In this document: positions 27,598 through 40,110 of the stretch, one piece after another | How positions within the stretch are numbered: position 1 is the stretch's first letter | Layout of the letters: the number at the start of each line of letters is the position of its first letter | NCBI GenBank assembly: GCA_029817715.1 | Contig: JARUPY010000397.1 | Coordinates: 5,828,001 to 5,892,000, forward strand | Direction: 5' to 3' | Length of the DNA: 64,000 nt | Source of the DNA: Melastoma dodecandrum | Lineage: Eukaryota; Streptophyta; Magnoliopsida; Myrtales; Melastomataceae | The notes under the pieces: generated by a model | What the model saw: the letters and a program-made list of their open reading frames with translations, nothing else | Told to the model about the DNA's origin: nothing | Databases searched by the model: none | Program-made: the position numbers and the translations under genes

Positions 27598-29100
27598 TCA
27601 GCAGCACCTCCTTTCGATCACCGCCGGCAATCCGCCCTTGATCGTGGCCGTCAACCCAGGAGCAAACCTAGGCGTCCAGCCATCAACAGCGATCCCAAAG
27701 TCAAACCGCTGGATCAGGGCTGAGGCTACGCTCTTTATCTCCATGACGGCCATTTCCTTTCCGAGACACACCCGGGCGCCACCTTGGAACACCGGGTACT
27801 TGTACAGGCTCTCAGGCGAGAACACCCCGTCGTCATTAAGCCATCTCTCCGGCCTGAACTGGAGGCAATCGGGTCCCCACAGCTGCTCCATCCGACCCAT
27901 CGCATAGGGATGGTAGGTCACCCTTGTCCCCTTCTGTATGAATGTGCCGTCCGGTAGGATGTCATCATCTTGGGCGTACTTCGAGTCAAACTGGACCGGC
28001 GGGTACAGTCTCATGCACTCGTACACGGCTGCGTGCAGGTATTGCATCTTCCTGAGCTGGTCGAATGTGGCGACTCTGATAGTTGACCCAATAATCCTGT
28101 CGGATTCCTCCCGGATAGAAGATTTCACCTCCGGATGCAGTGACAGTAACCAGAAGAAGCTCGTCAGCGCAGACGCCACCGTGTCTCGCCCTGCCAATAG
28201 GAAGCTCACCACGATGTCCCTCAGTTGCCTGTCGTCATCCACGCTTGACATGAACCTCGCGAGGAGATCGTTCTGGACGCTGGCCCGATGATTCCCCATC
28301 TTGCGCTTCTGGTTTATGACCTCATCCGCAAGGGAGCTCACCATCTTGATGGCTCCCCGGAGTCTCCTCTCGCTTCCCAAGTTAAAAGCCCTCTTTATCT
28401 TCCACACAAGCGGCATCGGGGCCATTCCTCGCTCCGCGCACAGCCTCGAGGCCGTGTCAAAAGCGGTGGCAAACTCTGATATCGGCAGGGACAAGTCCAG
28501 GCATCCTGGATCTACCCCGAACGAGAACTTGCAGATCGTATCGAACGAGAACCTCCGAAACACATCCTGCATGTCCAGGACACCGTCCCCGGGAACCCTC
28601 CCCGCGACGGAAGACAGCAAAGGAATGAGTCGGACCTCGATCTCGGACGCCACAATCTCAAATGCATGCGCCCGCACGGACACGCTCCCCAGCTCGAGGC
28701 TGGCCATCTTCCTCTGGAACCACCACGAGTCCCCGTCGACATTAAATATCCCACCGCCAAGGAGATCCCCGAGGATGGCCGAGAAGGACTTCCCCTTGGG
28801 GTAATTCTCGAACCTACCCTTAAGCAGGTGCTCGACGTTCTTCTCATTGGCGGTGATGACGTTCCCGATGACATGCACGTTGATGGTCCCGGTGGGGGAC
28901 CTCTTGAGCAGATGAGCGTACCAGTCGCAGAGGTTATCGAAATCCTTCCTCCAGAGGGACGAGACGTAGGAGGCGCAGGTCTCGCAGTCGCAGAGGGACC
29001 TCAGCCGTAGGACATAGAGGAGGAAGGCGAAGGCGGAGAACCCAGCGGCGAAGGCGAGGAAGGCGAAGAACGACGCCGTTTGGAGGGTGGACGGGTCCAT
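27598..29100 (-). CDS. Cytochrome P450, CYP94C-like (fatty-acid/JA-Ile omega-oxidase)
   Basis: Single exon of 500 residues starting at the ATG at 29100 (MDPSTLQ); the frame is open further upstream but no P450 needs that sequence. A membrane anchor spans about residues 10-30. Landmarks are the I-helix AGRDT, the K-helix ECMR (E-x-x-R), the PERW segment and the heme loop FQGGARVCLGKE with Cys445 as iron ligand. Runs such as ENYPKGKSFSAILGDLLGGG and QRKMASLELGSVSVR are typical of CYP94. CYP94C1 carries 12-hydroxy-jasmonoyl-Ile to the carboxy form and so turns off the jasmonate signal; CYP94s also oxidise fatty acids, at the ER membrane. It faces a second copy at 32438 head to head. A G-box (CACGTG, 29273-29278) lies 172 bases upstream of the ATG. 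Confidence 0.92.
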   Translation of the reverse strand: MDPSTLQTASFFAFLAFAAGFSAFAFLLYVLRLRSLCDCETCASYVSSLWRKDFDNLCDWYAHLLKRSPTGTINVHVIGNVITANEKNVEHLLKGRFENYPKGKSFSAILGDLLGGGIFNVDGDSWWFQRKMASLELGSVSVRAHAFEIVASEIEVRLIPLLSSVAGRVPGDGVLDMQDVFRRFSFDTICKFSFGVDPGCLDLSLPISEFATAFDTASRLCAERGMAPMPLVWKIKRAFNLGSERRLRGAIKMVSSLADEVINQKRKMGNHRASVQNDLLARFMSSVDDDRQLRDIVVSFLLAGRDTVASALTSFFWLLSLHPEVKSSIREESDRIIGSTIRVATFDQLRKMQYLHAAVYECMRLYPPVQFDSKYAQDDDILPDGTFIQKGTRVTYHPYAMGRMEQLWGPDCLQFRPERWLNDDGVFSPESLYKYPVFQGGARVCLGKEMAVMEIKSVASALIQRFDFGIAVDGWTPRFAPGLTATIKGGLPAVIERRCC

Positions 29101-32100
29101 TTGACTGAAGCGGAGTGGGGGTGGGGGTGAGACGGACTTCAAGGTGGTTGTCTGTTTACAGAAGTAATTGCCTTTGCCTGCCTCGCCCCGCCCCCCAGGC
29201 CTGCCTTTATAACAAGTACACGACAAGGTGGGGGGAGGGAAGGGAGACAGTTGTTGTTTAGGAAATGAGGAACACGTGACGGAACTAAGCCAGTCAGTCA
29301 GTGAGTCCTGATCTTCACTTTCAGTGTGTGAGTTGTGTCCGAGTAAGTCAACTACTTTTTATTTATTTATTTATTTTCTATATCTGTCGTCTAGTGGTGC
29401 CTTCCTTTTTTTTTCTCATTAAGTTTGGATTTGATTGAATGAATGTTTTACCTTACAAAGGATGTTGTAACTTTTTAAAAGAACAACTGTGCGCTCCGGA
29501 ACGTGACTTCAGGATTCTCCCCCTATTAATTTCACCCCGGCCTGGAGAAATCCGATCCGATAAGGTTTAAAGATTGAGTTTGAAATTGGAACCGACACGT
29601 TTGTCAAACAACTCTTTGCTTTCTCTTTCTCTTGTATTATTATTATTATTATGTTTGTAACACCCAGAAGAAATCGGACAGTATTTTTAACAAATAATGA
29701 TCGCGAAGGAATGTGGGTGGGTGGAGGATATAATTAATTAAAACGCAACAGAGGATGTCCAAAGGGATCCGTTATTTTTTTATGTGTTTGAACCACTCAG
29801 ATCCAAATCTTAAAAGAATGTTGGGTAAATATTAAAAAAAAAAGGCAGAAGGGGCGCGGGTCTTTTGTTTTGGTGTAAGAAAGATAAAAGGGTTGATTAA
29901 AAGGATTGGGAAATTTAAATGCCTTATTTAATTACGTTTAAATGGCACTTGGTGGTGGTTGGGGGAGATTTTCTTTTCTTCCAAATTTGGCATGTGTGCG
30001 CACAAGAGGACCACTACCCACACACGACTCCCTCCATATGCAATGCACACACGAATTCTCTTTTATTTTAAAAAATCCATTTTCTTTTCTTTTTTCTTCT
30101 TTAGGTGACCCATAATTATTGTATATTTGTGAGTGGTCCTCACCGGATTTTGCTAAAAAAGATTGTGCATTTTGTTAAAAAAAAAAACTAAATCTTTTTA
30201 TTGTACAAAAGCGGCAATTTTTTTGTTTTTTAAATTGAGTCGACGTTTTTCATAAATACGAAATTCTTGATTGCCTTTACAAAATTTCCATGTAAATAAA
30301 TTTTGTATAATAAAAAGTATTTACTTTACTTCATAATATTACTTCTTCTTCTTTTTCAGTCGGCAGTTAAAGAGTATATGTTTTTACTAATAAATCACAA
30401 TTCTTAATTTTAACTACATTTACTGAAGAATCTTATGAAATAAGTATACAAAAGTTTTCGTAAAGAAATTATTTTATAGAAAAATAATAAAAAAATCTTT
30501 CAAAATTTGGTCAAATACATTTATTTTTTCAAACACAAATTATTTGCTTTAGTATACAAAATTTATGCCAGCTGGTATGTCTCTGTTTACTGCTAAAAAA
30601 ATATTCATAAAGTACGAAATTTTGCATGCTGCTAAAAAATTTATGAAAAAATAGTCTGAAAAATTTTACATGAGAATGAATTTAAAAATGTGAATTATGA
30701 AATGGTATAAAAACTTTTGTAGAGGTGAATTACGAATTAGTTCATCTCTTTCAAAAGAATGACGGGATAAAATATTCCGTAGAGTAGAGATGTGAGATAG
30801 TATTAACAAAAATTTAGTAAACAAAACTCTACATATATTTATAATTAATTATTTTATTTTATGAAGAAATTAAAAGATTGATTAACAAAATAATATTACA
30901 AAAATATGTCAAGGCACCAAGTAAAAAAAAAATATATATCTTTTTGCATTTGCCGAATTTTGTACAAGAAAAAATAACTATCTAAACGTTGGTCATCCTC
31001 TCCAAATCCCCCATGATAATGATAGCAATAGCGATAACGCAACAAACATGAAAAGCACGCACCAAATGGTATGTGATGTGAACAAATATTTAGCACGTGG
31101 GTGTTATTTTTTGCTTTGTTTTTTATTGATTTAGGGAGACAAAAGAGGTGGACGAGAGAAATGCAAGTAGCAAAGTGCAAGTGGGCTAACGCCACCAGCC
31201 CCCGACATAAAGGACTGATTTTTTTTTTTTTTTTTGGGCCTAAAAGTAATAATTGTGAATGAAATGAGATGATAAGTTTGAGCGTGGCGTCAACATATTG
31301 AGTTGAGCGAAAGAGGCATGTGGTCTGTCCACCCACGTGGTTGTTGTTTGTACTTCACCGCCGGCTTTCTTTATTACAATAATAAAACGACAGCGTTTGC
31401 TGAGCGAGAATACCGCGTTTCTTTTGTCGGTTATTGTACTAAGGAGACGAGGGCTTTGTGGTCGTGTCTTCCGGCCCAAACCAAACAAGTAGTCTGTCTC
31501 CCCATGTTCCACGGTCCTTTGATACTCGATAACAACCTCCTCCTCCTCCTCGACTCTCTTTTTTACGTTCGTCGAATATTATCTCTTCGGTTTCTGACAA
31601 AAGAATCCTCGAGTTTTTAATTAATATTTCTCAGAAATCATTTTTTTTTTAAAAGGAAATTCCGCCAAAAAGCATTATTTATCTCGAGCGTTGTGGTCCA
31701 TGGAACATATTATTCACCTCACCATCACCCTCTCACCCTTTAGAAAAGACAAAAAAAAAAATGTGATGGAGGGGAATCCTCAAAGGCCATGCCATTCCCT
31801 CTGTTGACATTTTAATCATTCACACGTGGACATAACAAATCTGGAGGAGGGTGGGGTGGTTTTTATTTCATGGGAAACATGTTAAACACTTTGGAGCCGT
31901 TCGTCTCCTTATTAACAAGAATAACAAAAAGGGTATGTGGAATACTAAATGTCCTCCCATCCATCCATCGGCCCCTTCTTCCTTTTTATCTTTAATAAGA
32001 GATAAAATCATCTGTTATTTTTCCACCCTACTTTTTCTTCAGCCATGAAAATTCAAAAGAGAAAGCCCCACCCTCCACGCAGACGCATCTCCGAGTTTAA

Positions 32101-32437
32101 CTTTTTTGACGAAAGCCGAAATCTCGACGACCACCCCATTCTTAACCAATCCGGGGGGGATTCTTCTCCCCGCGGTCTGGATTTCAACACGTTTACCTCG
32201 TCGGTTTTGTCCGAACACGGGATTAGAAAATCAGACGCATACAGCCAGGAAAGTTGTGCCGCCGGCGACGGCGCGGGTCGGTCCACATCTCTTTGTTTCT
32301 GGTAATAAATTCATTCTACCCACTCAGCATCCCAAACACGCCCCCTCCCTCCAAGGCGCAGAAAGAAAAATATTATCCCACGGTCAGTCCATCTTGCCCC
32401 GAATCATTTGTTTTGCTGTTAGAGCGAGCTACGGAGG
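29101..32437. promoter_or_regulatory. Shared 3.3-kb upstream region of divergent CYP94C pair
   Basis: This AT-rich region separates the two start codons. G-boxes (CACGTG) are at 29273-29278, 31094-31099, 31334-31339 and 31823-31828. MYC2-type factors bind G-boxes, and CYP94C genes are jasmonate-induced in Arabidopsis, so the sites are plausible response elements. A TTTA repeat (29358-29376) and TTA repeat (29636-29652) are present. Between 29700 and 31000 the sequence is about 70 % AT with many poly-A/T runs and no gene. No protein homology was seen in the short open frames at 30896-31620. Confidence 0.55.
29273..29278. promoter_or_regulatory. G-box upstream of minus-strand CYP94C
   Basis: CACGTG lies 172 bases upstream of the ATG at 29100 (in AACACGTGAC). 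It is a likely MYC/bZIP site for jasmonate or stress control. Confidence 0.5.
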
Positions 32438-33991
32438 ATGGATAATGATTCTCAGTCCTTTCAGTTTGCTTTTCTGCTCTCTTCCTTCCGGGCCATGTCC
32501 ATCCTCGCCTTCGCCGCCGTTTTCTCCGTCTCCGCCGTCCTCCTCTACGTCCTCAGGCTCAAGGCGCCTTGCGGGTGTGAGACCTGCACGGCCTTCCTCT
32601 CGACCAGCTGGAGGAAGGATTTCGACAACCTCTGCGACTGGTACGCCCACCTCCTCCGGAAATCCCCCCATGGGACCATCCAGGTACACGTCCTGCAGAA
32701 CGTGGTCACCGCAGACGAGCGTAACGTCGAGCACGTGCTCAGGACGAGGTTTGAGAATTACCCCAAGGGGAAGGCCTTCTCTACCATTTTGGGGGATCTC
32801 CTAGGGGGTGGTATATTCAACGTCGACGGGGACGCTTGGTTGTTCCAGAGGAAGATGGCCAGTCTGGAGCTCGGGAGCGTGTCCATGCGCGCGCATGCCT
32901 TCGAGGTCACCGCGTCCGAGATCGATGATCGTCTCGTCCCTCTGCTGTACTCCTTCTCCAGGAGGGACGGTGCCGTGTTGGATTTGCAGGACGTGTTTCG
33001 GAGGTTTTCGTTCGACACAATCTGCAAGTTCTCCTTCGGGATGGACCCGGGCTGCCTCGACATATCCCTGCCCGTCTCAGAGTTTGTCGATGCCTTCGAC
33101 ACGGCCTCGAGGTTGTGCGCCGAGAGGGCCATGGCCCCAACGGCTCTTCTGTGGAAGTTGAAGAGGGCATTTAACGTCGGGAGTGAGAGGAGGCTCGGGG
33201 AAGCGGTCAAGAGGGTGAATGCCCTGGCAGCGGATGTCATAAAACGGAAACGCGAGACGGGATCATTTCGTGGCCTCGGCGCCCAAAACGATCTCCTGAC
33301 AAGGTTCATGTTCAGTGTGGATGACGACAAGTTCCTCAAGGACATTGTAGTGAGCTTTCTGTTGGCTGGGCGCGACACGGTGGCGTCGGCATTGACCAGC
33401 TTCTTCTGGCTGCTGTCTCAGCACCCGGAAGTCAGGGCTGCCATCCTGGAGGAGTTTGAGAGAGTGATAAGGTCAACGACCGGGGAAGGTGAGCTGATCG
33501 CCACTACGGCTACTTTCGATCAATTACGGAAACTGCACTACCTGCACGCAGCCGTCTACGAGTGCATGAGGCTGTACCCACCGGTCCAGTTCGACTCAAA
33601 GTTTGCCTTGGAAGATGACGTCCTGCCCGACGGCACTTTTGTTGGGAAGGGCACCAGGGTTACCTACCATCCATACGCAATGGGACGAATGGAGCGGCTG
33701 TGGGGACCAGATTGCCTTGAGTTCAGGCCAGAGAGGTGGTTGAACGCGGCCGGGGTGTTTCGTCCGGAGAGCCCGTACAAGTATCCGGTATTTCAAGGCG
33801 GTCCTCGTGTTTGTCTAGGGAAGGAGATGGCGATCATGGAGATCAAGGGCGTGATATTGGCCGTGGTTCGGCAGTTTGAGTTCAAGATGGTGGAGGGTGA
33901 TGGGAGATCATTGAGGTTCGACCCGGGATTGACAGCCACCGTTAGAGGCGGTTTGCGGGTGGCCGTGGAAGAGCGGAGTCCTCCACTATAG
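32438..33991 (+). CDS. Cytochrome P450, CYP94C-like, second copy
   Basis: Single exon of 517 residues from ATG 32438. It has a membrane anchor at about residues 10-40, then CGCETCTAFLSTSWRKDFDN, QRKMASLELGSVSM, I-helix AGRDT, K-helix ECMR, ERW, and FQGGPRVCLGKE with heme Cys459. It is clearly a paralogue of the minus-strand copy at 27598 (the same blocks in the same order with many substitutions). The N-terminus is longer by about 15 residues and it has an insert (STTGEGELIATTATFD) before the QLRKL segment. The family role is oxidation of the jasmonoyl-Ile omega end or of fatty acids in the ER. An in-frame second Met (MSILAF) at residue 20 aligns better with the other copy and could be the real start. 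Confidence 0.92.
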   Translation: MDNDSQSFQFAFLLSSFRAMSILAFAAVFSVSAVLLYVLRLKAPCGCETCTAFLSTSWRKDFDNLCDWYAHLLRKSPHGTIQVHVLQNVVTADERNVEHVLRTRFENYPKGKAFSTILGDLLGGGIFNVDGDAWLFQRKMASLELGSVSMRAHAFEVTASEIDDRLVPLLYSFSRRDGAVLDLQDVFRRFSFDTICKFSFGMDPGCLDISLPVSEFVDAFDTASRLCAERAMAPTALLWKLKRAFNVGSERRLGEAVKRVNALAADVIKRKRETGSFRGLGAQNDLLTRFMFSVDDDKFLKDIVVSFLLAGRDTVASALTSFFWLLSQHPEVRAAILEEFERVIRSTTGEGELIATTATFDQLRKLHYLHAAVYECMRLYPPVQFDSKFALEDDVLPDGTFVGKGTRVTYHPYAMGRMERLWGPDCLEFRPERWLNAAGVFRPESPYKYPVFQGGPRVCLGKEMAIMEIKGVILAVVRQFEFKMVEGDGRSLRFDPGLTATVRGGLRVAVEERSPPL

Positions 33992-34071
33992 GGGGTCATC
34001 CAAACCATTTTTATAAGTATTCTTTACGAAAAGGACATTTAGATAACATTATGAGCGAGTGATCATTCTAT

Positions 34072-37000
34072 CTAAGTCGAGACGACCTGGACGGCGATCG
34101 GGCTCCTAACCCTGTGAATGCCGTTGCCCCAAACCAGAGATCCGAATACGAACCCGTTGCTCTTCTCACGAGCACGGAGCACGACCCTGAACCCCATCTT
34201 CTCCCCGGTCTTATTGAACCTCAGCTGGGGTGGATACACCGATACACTGACTCCAGGGGGTTTGGTGATGTAAGCTTTGTACATGGTCGGGCCCTGGCCG
34301 CAGTACGTCACTGTCCGGCAGACAGTCAGGGTCCCTGTCAGGTTGGACACACCCATCGATGGGTAGTTGAAATTCGTGGGTGGGGCTACGTGAGTTGGGC
34401 AAGATATCAGACTGCCGGTTAGGTTCCTCAATTGTTTGGGGGCCGCACCGGTGCCGCACAGGAAGTCAATAACGTCCATAACGTTGAAGTCGTAGAGTAG
34501 CCCAGGGTCTAGGGCTGCTAGCGGGTTTATGTGGCCTGATCCGTAGTCGAAGGGTGTGGCCTGCGTACCGTTGGGGTGTGTCCCTATGTGGCGGGCGGTG
34601 TTGTCCATGACAGTGGCTGCAGAGACATTAACATTAGGCGAATAAGCTTACACAGATATGTATAGATCGATTTATTGTGCCTCTGAAACTCTGGTGAGGG
34701 AGCCTCTAACCCGTGGTCATTATTGCAGACTTGATCGCGGCCGGGCTCCATGTCGGATGGACTGATTTCAGGATCGCGGCGACAGCGGAAACATGAGGGC
34801 AGGACATGGAAGTGCCCGAGATGATGTTGTAGTCAAGAGGCCGGCCTGCTGTATTTAAGGTCGATACTGGTGACCACGCGGCCAAGATGTTAACTCCTGG
34901 TGCCGTTATGTCTGGCTGCAGTAAAATCCCGGTGCAAAGTTGTTCACTAAAACGACCGACATTCTAATCTCGAGAGGGTCAGTTGGCCGGCCTTACTTTG
35001 ATGATGTCAGGTGTTTGGGTATTCGGTCCCTTGGAAGAGAATCCCGCCATCATCGGTGCTCGCTCGGATTTCAACAGAGCAACTGTTTGCACAATTCTAG
35101 CAACTGGATACCTGTAACAGGTGACAATGCACCGAATTAGGTTCGATCCCCTGTTTGTTTTGTGCGAAAATGGTTGACGGCTCACTTTGTCATTTCCATG
35201 TAGGCTCGGAGTTCAATCTCCACTACTGGATCAATGACAGTAACAGGAATCATGAACTGCAAACTGACGTCTACTCCGACCGCATCGATGAGAATCATTC
35301 CAACACCACCCGCATTGTTGACGGTCATGGCCTTTTCTCTACGGCTTTCTAACAACGAATTCAGTTTGCACACAACTATCTTTCCCTTCACCGAGGCAGG
35401 ATTCAGGGAGTTGTCATAGCAGAAGCTGCCGGATCAGAGTGGGAGAACGAGGAATAAGACGCCGGCTATAATCCAAACGGAGTACATAATTAATAGTTGG
35501 TCGTTGCAGCAATACCTTGCGTTAAATGCAGGAACTCCCGGAGCTGCCGCAGTTTCTCCGAGGATCAAACCGTAGGAGTCATCCATTTCTAAAGGGTTCA
35601 GAGAATATCCCTGATAGAGAATCAATGGCATTTGGTAAGAAAACGGGAGATATAAGTAGCCGCTGCCTGAGACATAACTACCTTAATTATCTTGAAGTTT
35701 CCGAGGTATATGTTTGTGTCGAATTCTCTGTCGATTGTACTGGCAGCCACTGTGAGGATCCACGGAGCGGCATTCGTCACAGTTCCTGGAAAGAATGAGT
35801 TCCCAGCCGATAATGAAGCAACGATCCCCTTCCTGAATGCAGAAAAGGACCCTATAGAGTTTGCATCACTGAAATAACTGGGCTGAGGCGGCACAGGACC
35901 GAGGGAAAGCGAAAGGACATCGACTCCATCACTGATGGCGTCGTCGTATGCAGCCAGGAGGTCCGCATCCGCACAGCTATCAAACCAGCAAGCCTTGTAG
36001 ATGGCGAGCCTGGCGCCTGGCGCCCCTCCTCTGGCAGTCCCTCTTGCTAAACCATACAGGTTGGTGTTAGGAACTTCATTTCCAGATATGGTGGAGGCCG
36101 TATGCGATCCATGCCCATCCTGATCACGAGCCGAGAGGAAGAATGTTTGATTCCGTGAGTTTAGAGGTCCGGCCAATGCTTCGAAACCTTTGTGGTAAAA
36201 TCTCGCGCCTATGACTTTCCTGATAAGTCAAATGGATGAGCTTCTTCTAATCTGCTAAACTACTTGGACTGGCTGGTAAAGGTCTTAAATAGACAACGGA
36301 TCGAATCGTTAGTACCGGTTGCAATTAGCCGACGTAAACTTCTCCCCGGCGACACATTCTCCCTTAAATTTTTCAGGAACAGGACCTAATCCATCGTCGC
36401 TGAAACTTTCCGACTCGGGCCAAAACCCTGAGAAAGTGAATGGGAAAAGGCCAGTTATAAGTAGCTTGGGAGCAAAGGCTGAAAAACTGCTTAGTTATCG
36501 GCGATTACCGGAATCAATCACGCCTATGATGACATCAGAAATGTTATTTTGTTTAAGCTGCTGTTTTGATGGGTTTAGAGTATTCAATCGGAGGAAGTCC
36601 CATGAGCGCGTCGTGTGGACCCGGTTCATCTTGCTTTCAAACACTGAAACGACCGACTCCATCCCTGTGTTGCAAATGACAAAAGTAAACTACCCGGACA
36701 CCTTCACTAGATATAATAAATACAGCGCCCACGGCATTCTTACCAGAGAGCCGTTGTGCTTGCTCCTGAGTTAGCATGGCCGAGAACCCTCGGAAGCTTC
36801 TGCTGTAATGGTGGAGGACAGCATCTCGGGCTTCTTCAATCGAACTGAGGCACAGAAGCATGTAAAAACATGAGTAACCCAATGCGCTCGTGGTGCAACA
36901 CCAAATATCCATACTCACCTCTCTTTAACTGAAGCGACCATCTCATGGTTTGCGCGGACAACGGATTCCATATCCAGAAGGGAGTGACTCCCCATATAAA

Positions 37001-37174
37001 CCACATAATGATGCTGCGACAAGGAAGAGGGGAAGAGAACATTTGAGGGAACCTTCATTCAGTCACGAAGTTGACCCCCCGAGATATGTAATGTACCTCT
37101 CTCTCGGATGCCACTGAGATCGCTAGTGGGACACCAGCAACGAGAACAACCACGATTACCTTGAGAAGATCCAT
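34072..37174 (-). CDS. Subtilisin-like serine protease (subtilase), secreted
   Basis: Eleven exons join in phase to 759 residues: 37097-37174, 36919-37013, 36744-36844, 36509-36664, 36316-36427, 35682-36219, 35516-35610, 35186-35425, 34997-35111, 34711-34915 and 34072-34616. Residues 1-22 form a signal peptide ([20 protein letters not shown]). An I9 propeptide follows ([11 protein letters not shown] … [19 protein letters not shown]). The catalytic triad is complete: Asp142 (GVIDSG), His217 (DGHGSHT) and Ser546 (GTSMSCPH), with SAGN for the oxyanion. A PA-like insert (KGKIVVC…NAGGVGMIL) and the fibronectin-like C-terminal domain are present. Plant subtilases are released to the cell wall, where they mature peptide hormones and wall enzymes. 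All introns are GT-AG. The active-site Asp motif reads DSGFWPES where DSG(V/I)WPES is usual. Nothing looks broken. Confidence 0.92.
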
Positions 37175-39182
37175 GGCTAGGGAAGTTCCTGCAATGAATG
37201 AGGAGCAGCAGAGGCTCTTTGTTGAATGGCATCGTTACAATGTACACCATCTTTTATAGCCAAAACACAGACAATGGTAGTAAGTTAGCGATGACAGTCT
37301 CCATAGCCTGCTCGACAATGACCTCCTTTAATGTCAATCATCCCCATAACTTCAACGCACCATCTGCATCCCATTGGAAGGATTGAAGCTGCACATTCGA
37401 TTTGCCGGCCGGCCCTTAACAAGACCGAGTCCAGTTCACGACCGTATATGAAAACAGACAATTCCCTTTTCACCTTCCTCTCCTCCCGACCCAATCAAAG
37501 ATGCCAAGACCGCACAAGGATCCGACCAAGACGACGCCAATATTGGTAAAACTGCAATTATTGTTGTCGATCCCCCAAAATGGTCGCCGACCCGGTAAAG
37601 TTTTAATCATGAAAGATTAGCCTTGAACTGATTTTTTTTAAACACGTAAAACACACGTTCAACGATGATTTACGTGAGCAAGAAGCGTCGCAACATCACG
37701 CCATTTTAACGGTCGGGTCGGAATTTCCCAAGGGTGCTCGGACTGTTGGGCCAACACATCGATTCGTCCTATCGCCGATAATTTGTGTTTCCCCCTTTGC
37801 TGCTAAACGAAACGTGGGATGGTATAAATGACAAAATCCTCAGTTCCCATGGGTTTGCCAAGGGAGGATTCGATCCCCTGCTGCCTAGTAGGTTGCCCCA
37901 TCACCAAAGAAGTCTCACAGCTTTGACCTGGCCCCCCATTCACGATGGTCTTGGCAAAAAGAAGTCCCCGCTCCTGTCCGACTGCGCCTCCCGAAGCTGC
38001 TCGTTTTGGTGAAAACCAATGGGTTTCCCTTCCCCATGCTTCAGGCCTCGGACAACAAAAAGGAAGAACTTTGGGCGGGAGACCCCCTCTTTGAAGGGAG
38101 ACGGTCTTCAGCAATAAGAGGAGACATATCCTCCTCAAACAAAAGGGGGGGAACTCCTCCCGGGGGAGAAAGTCTTCGGAACTCCTCTCCTTCATTTTCG
38201 ATCTTCCTCGACGAACCCCAAGGTAGGTTCAACAACCTCCCCTCATTACCAACTCAAACCCGGTGGCTGTCAACCACGACTGAAGGTGGCAGCGGCAACA
38301 GCAATCGGGATGGCCTTTAATGCCACTGAACGCACCAGCTGCAGCAAGCTTTGACGACCAGCAGCCTCCATACCTCAAAGGAGCCAAAGTCTCCTCGATT
38401 CTTCCACCCCGGGGCGAGGCGACTCCCTCGGTGAGTCTTCCGCCTCTTTTCCCTACACGCTCAGCCCCTTCTCTTGCTTAGAAAGTGGCTGACCCACGTC
38501 CCCTCCGTGCTTAACTTGTCACATGTGACACGGAACGAGAAACCAAATGCATACGGAGTGAAACAGCCTCGGCCAGACTGCAGGAGGGTCAGTTGACAGA
38601 GCGTTACTTTTTCGTCCAGCATCGGATTGCGACAAAACCAGGTGGTATTTCTTCCTTACTTCGATACGCATTTTTTTAAGTTAGTTTGAGGTCATTTGGA
38701 GTCTTGTAGGCTGAGAAACATTCATTCTCATAGGCATGTGTATGCATCAAAGTCATAAATGTTGTTTGCGGTTGAGACACGTTTGCCGCTCATGCATTGT
38801 CCTTATTTGCTGTTCAAAACACTTTTAAAACACGTGTCCGTCTATTCCCTAAGCCCCAAAGATTATACTATAGCTTGGAGGGCCCATTTCAGGTCTGTGT
38901 ATGGCATGGAAACGGCGGAGAACCCTCTGGTCTCCCATTTCGCCGTCCGTTGTCATTACAGCTCCAAAGAGCGGACTTTTCGAAAGGGCTACGGACGTTG
39001 GCTGACCTCGACTCCTACAGACTAAATGATCCTCAATCGGCGACGGTCTTGAAATAATTTTTATCATATTTTTACGGCGATCAAGGACTGAAATAGGACC
39101 CTCAAAGCGAAGGACGTACGTACAGTTTGCAAGCCGATCTTCTTACTGCAGTCCCGCTTCGAAGGGGATATCAAGAGAACCA

Positions 39183-40110
39183 ACCGTTGGATCATCTCCA
39201 AATTTTCAGAAACAAATTAGAGTTAAAGAGTTCGTATACATGTATATTTTGACCGTCGAAGTTTCTAGTTAATTTGGACACGAACTGACGAATTGAGTAC
39301 CTGCAGAGCTGAACTTGCTGTAGGTTGCAACCCTGTTCTTTACGAGATGTTGAACGATTTCACCGTTAGATCACTACCAAATTTGATGAACATGTCCGTC
39401 TTTTGAGCGTGATCATTACGACATATCGTGCGTATTTTTATCTTATATGTACGTCGTGTTTCACATTTTTATTTAAAGCCTTTATTTGTAGGAATCGAGG
39501 AAACCTGGATGGACGCCCGACTTTGTGCTTGCATAAGTCGGGAATCCACTGTTGGATTTTAATGAAACTTGATATGTAGCTTTCTTATTTCATAAGCTTT
39601 TTATACGAAGTTATTTTTTGTTTTAATCGGATGACCAATGACTGAGATATGACAGGAACAATGTTGCGAATGAGGGCTGTCCTGTTCCTGCGAACAGTTG
39701 CGTTTCACCCTTGATCTCAGGAGGTTCCACCGTGCGATTTTGGTGAAATTCGGCATGCGAATTCTCATTAAGATCCGAATTTGTGGTTTTTTATTTCACT
39801 TAGATCGGACAATCCTAGGTGAAGTTATGGTCTGTTTTCCAGACCTGTGTACGCCGTATTCGCTTCAGCATACTCGTTTTACTCTACAGCCGCATAAATC
39901 ATAATTCCATCATTAGATTTGTGTGATATTTGACGAACATGCTTGTCATTGATCTATTTATTTAATGTATGGTTGGATCTTTACTTTTTTTGAACCCACA
40001 GTAATGCATATTTGTATTTTGTTTTGCATGTACACTGAGCGTGCAATTTTGGAAGGATCGACTCCAATTGTTTCGAAGATTTTCTTAAAGGTGCGTGTAT
40101 CAAACCGCGT
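39183..40110. repeat. Degenerate tandem repeat, period about 180 bases
   Basis: A motif of the form ACCGTTRGATY followed by AAATTTGA starts at 39183, 39362, 39548, 39729 and 39909, so at spacings of 179, 186, 181 and 180. A weak sixth copy is near 40104. Partly similar text follows each copy (GAACATGTCCGTC at 39387, GAACATGCTTGTC at 39935). The copies are far diverged. Confidence 0.6.

Noticed and set aside
32106..32804. 232-codon frame overlapping the start of the second P450
   Set aside because: Its 3' part is the P450 sequence in the wrong frame; Ser/Pro-rich shadow.
38006..38320. 104-codon plus-strand frame in the spacer
   Set aside because: Coding-like base use but no known family, and no splice or promoter support.
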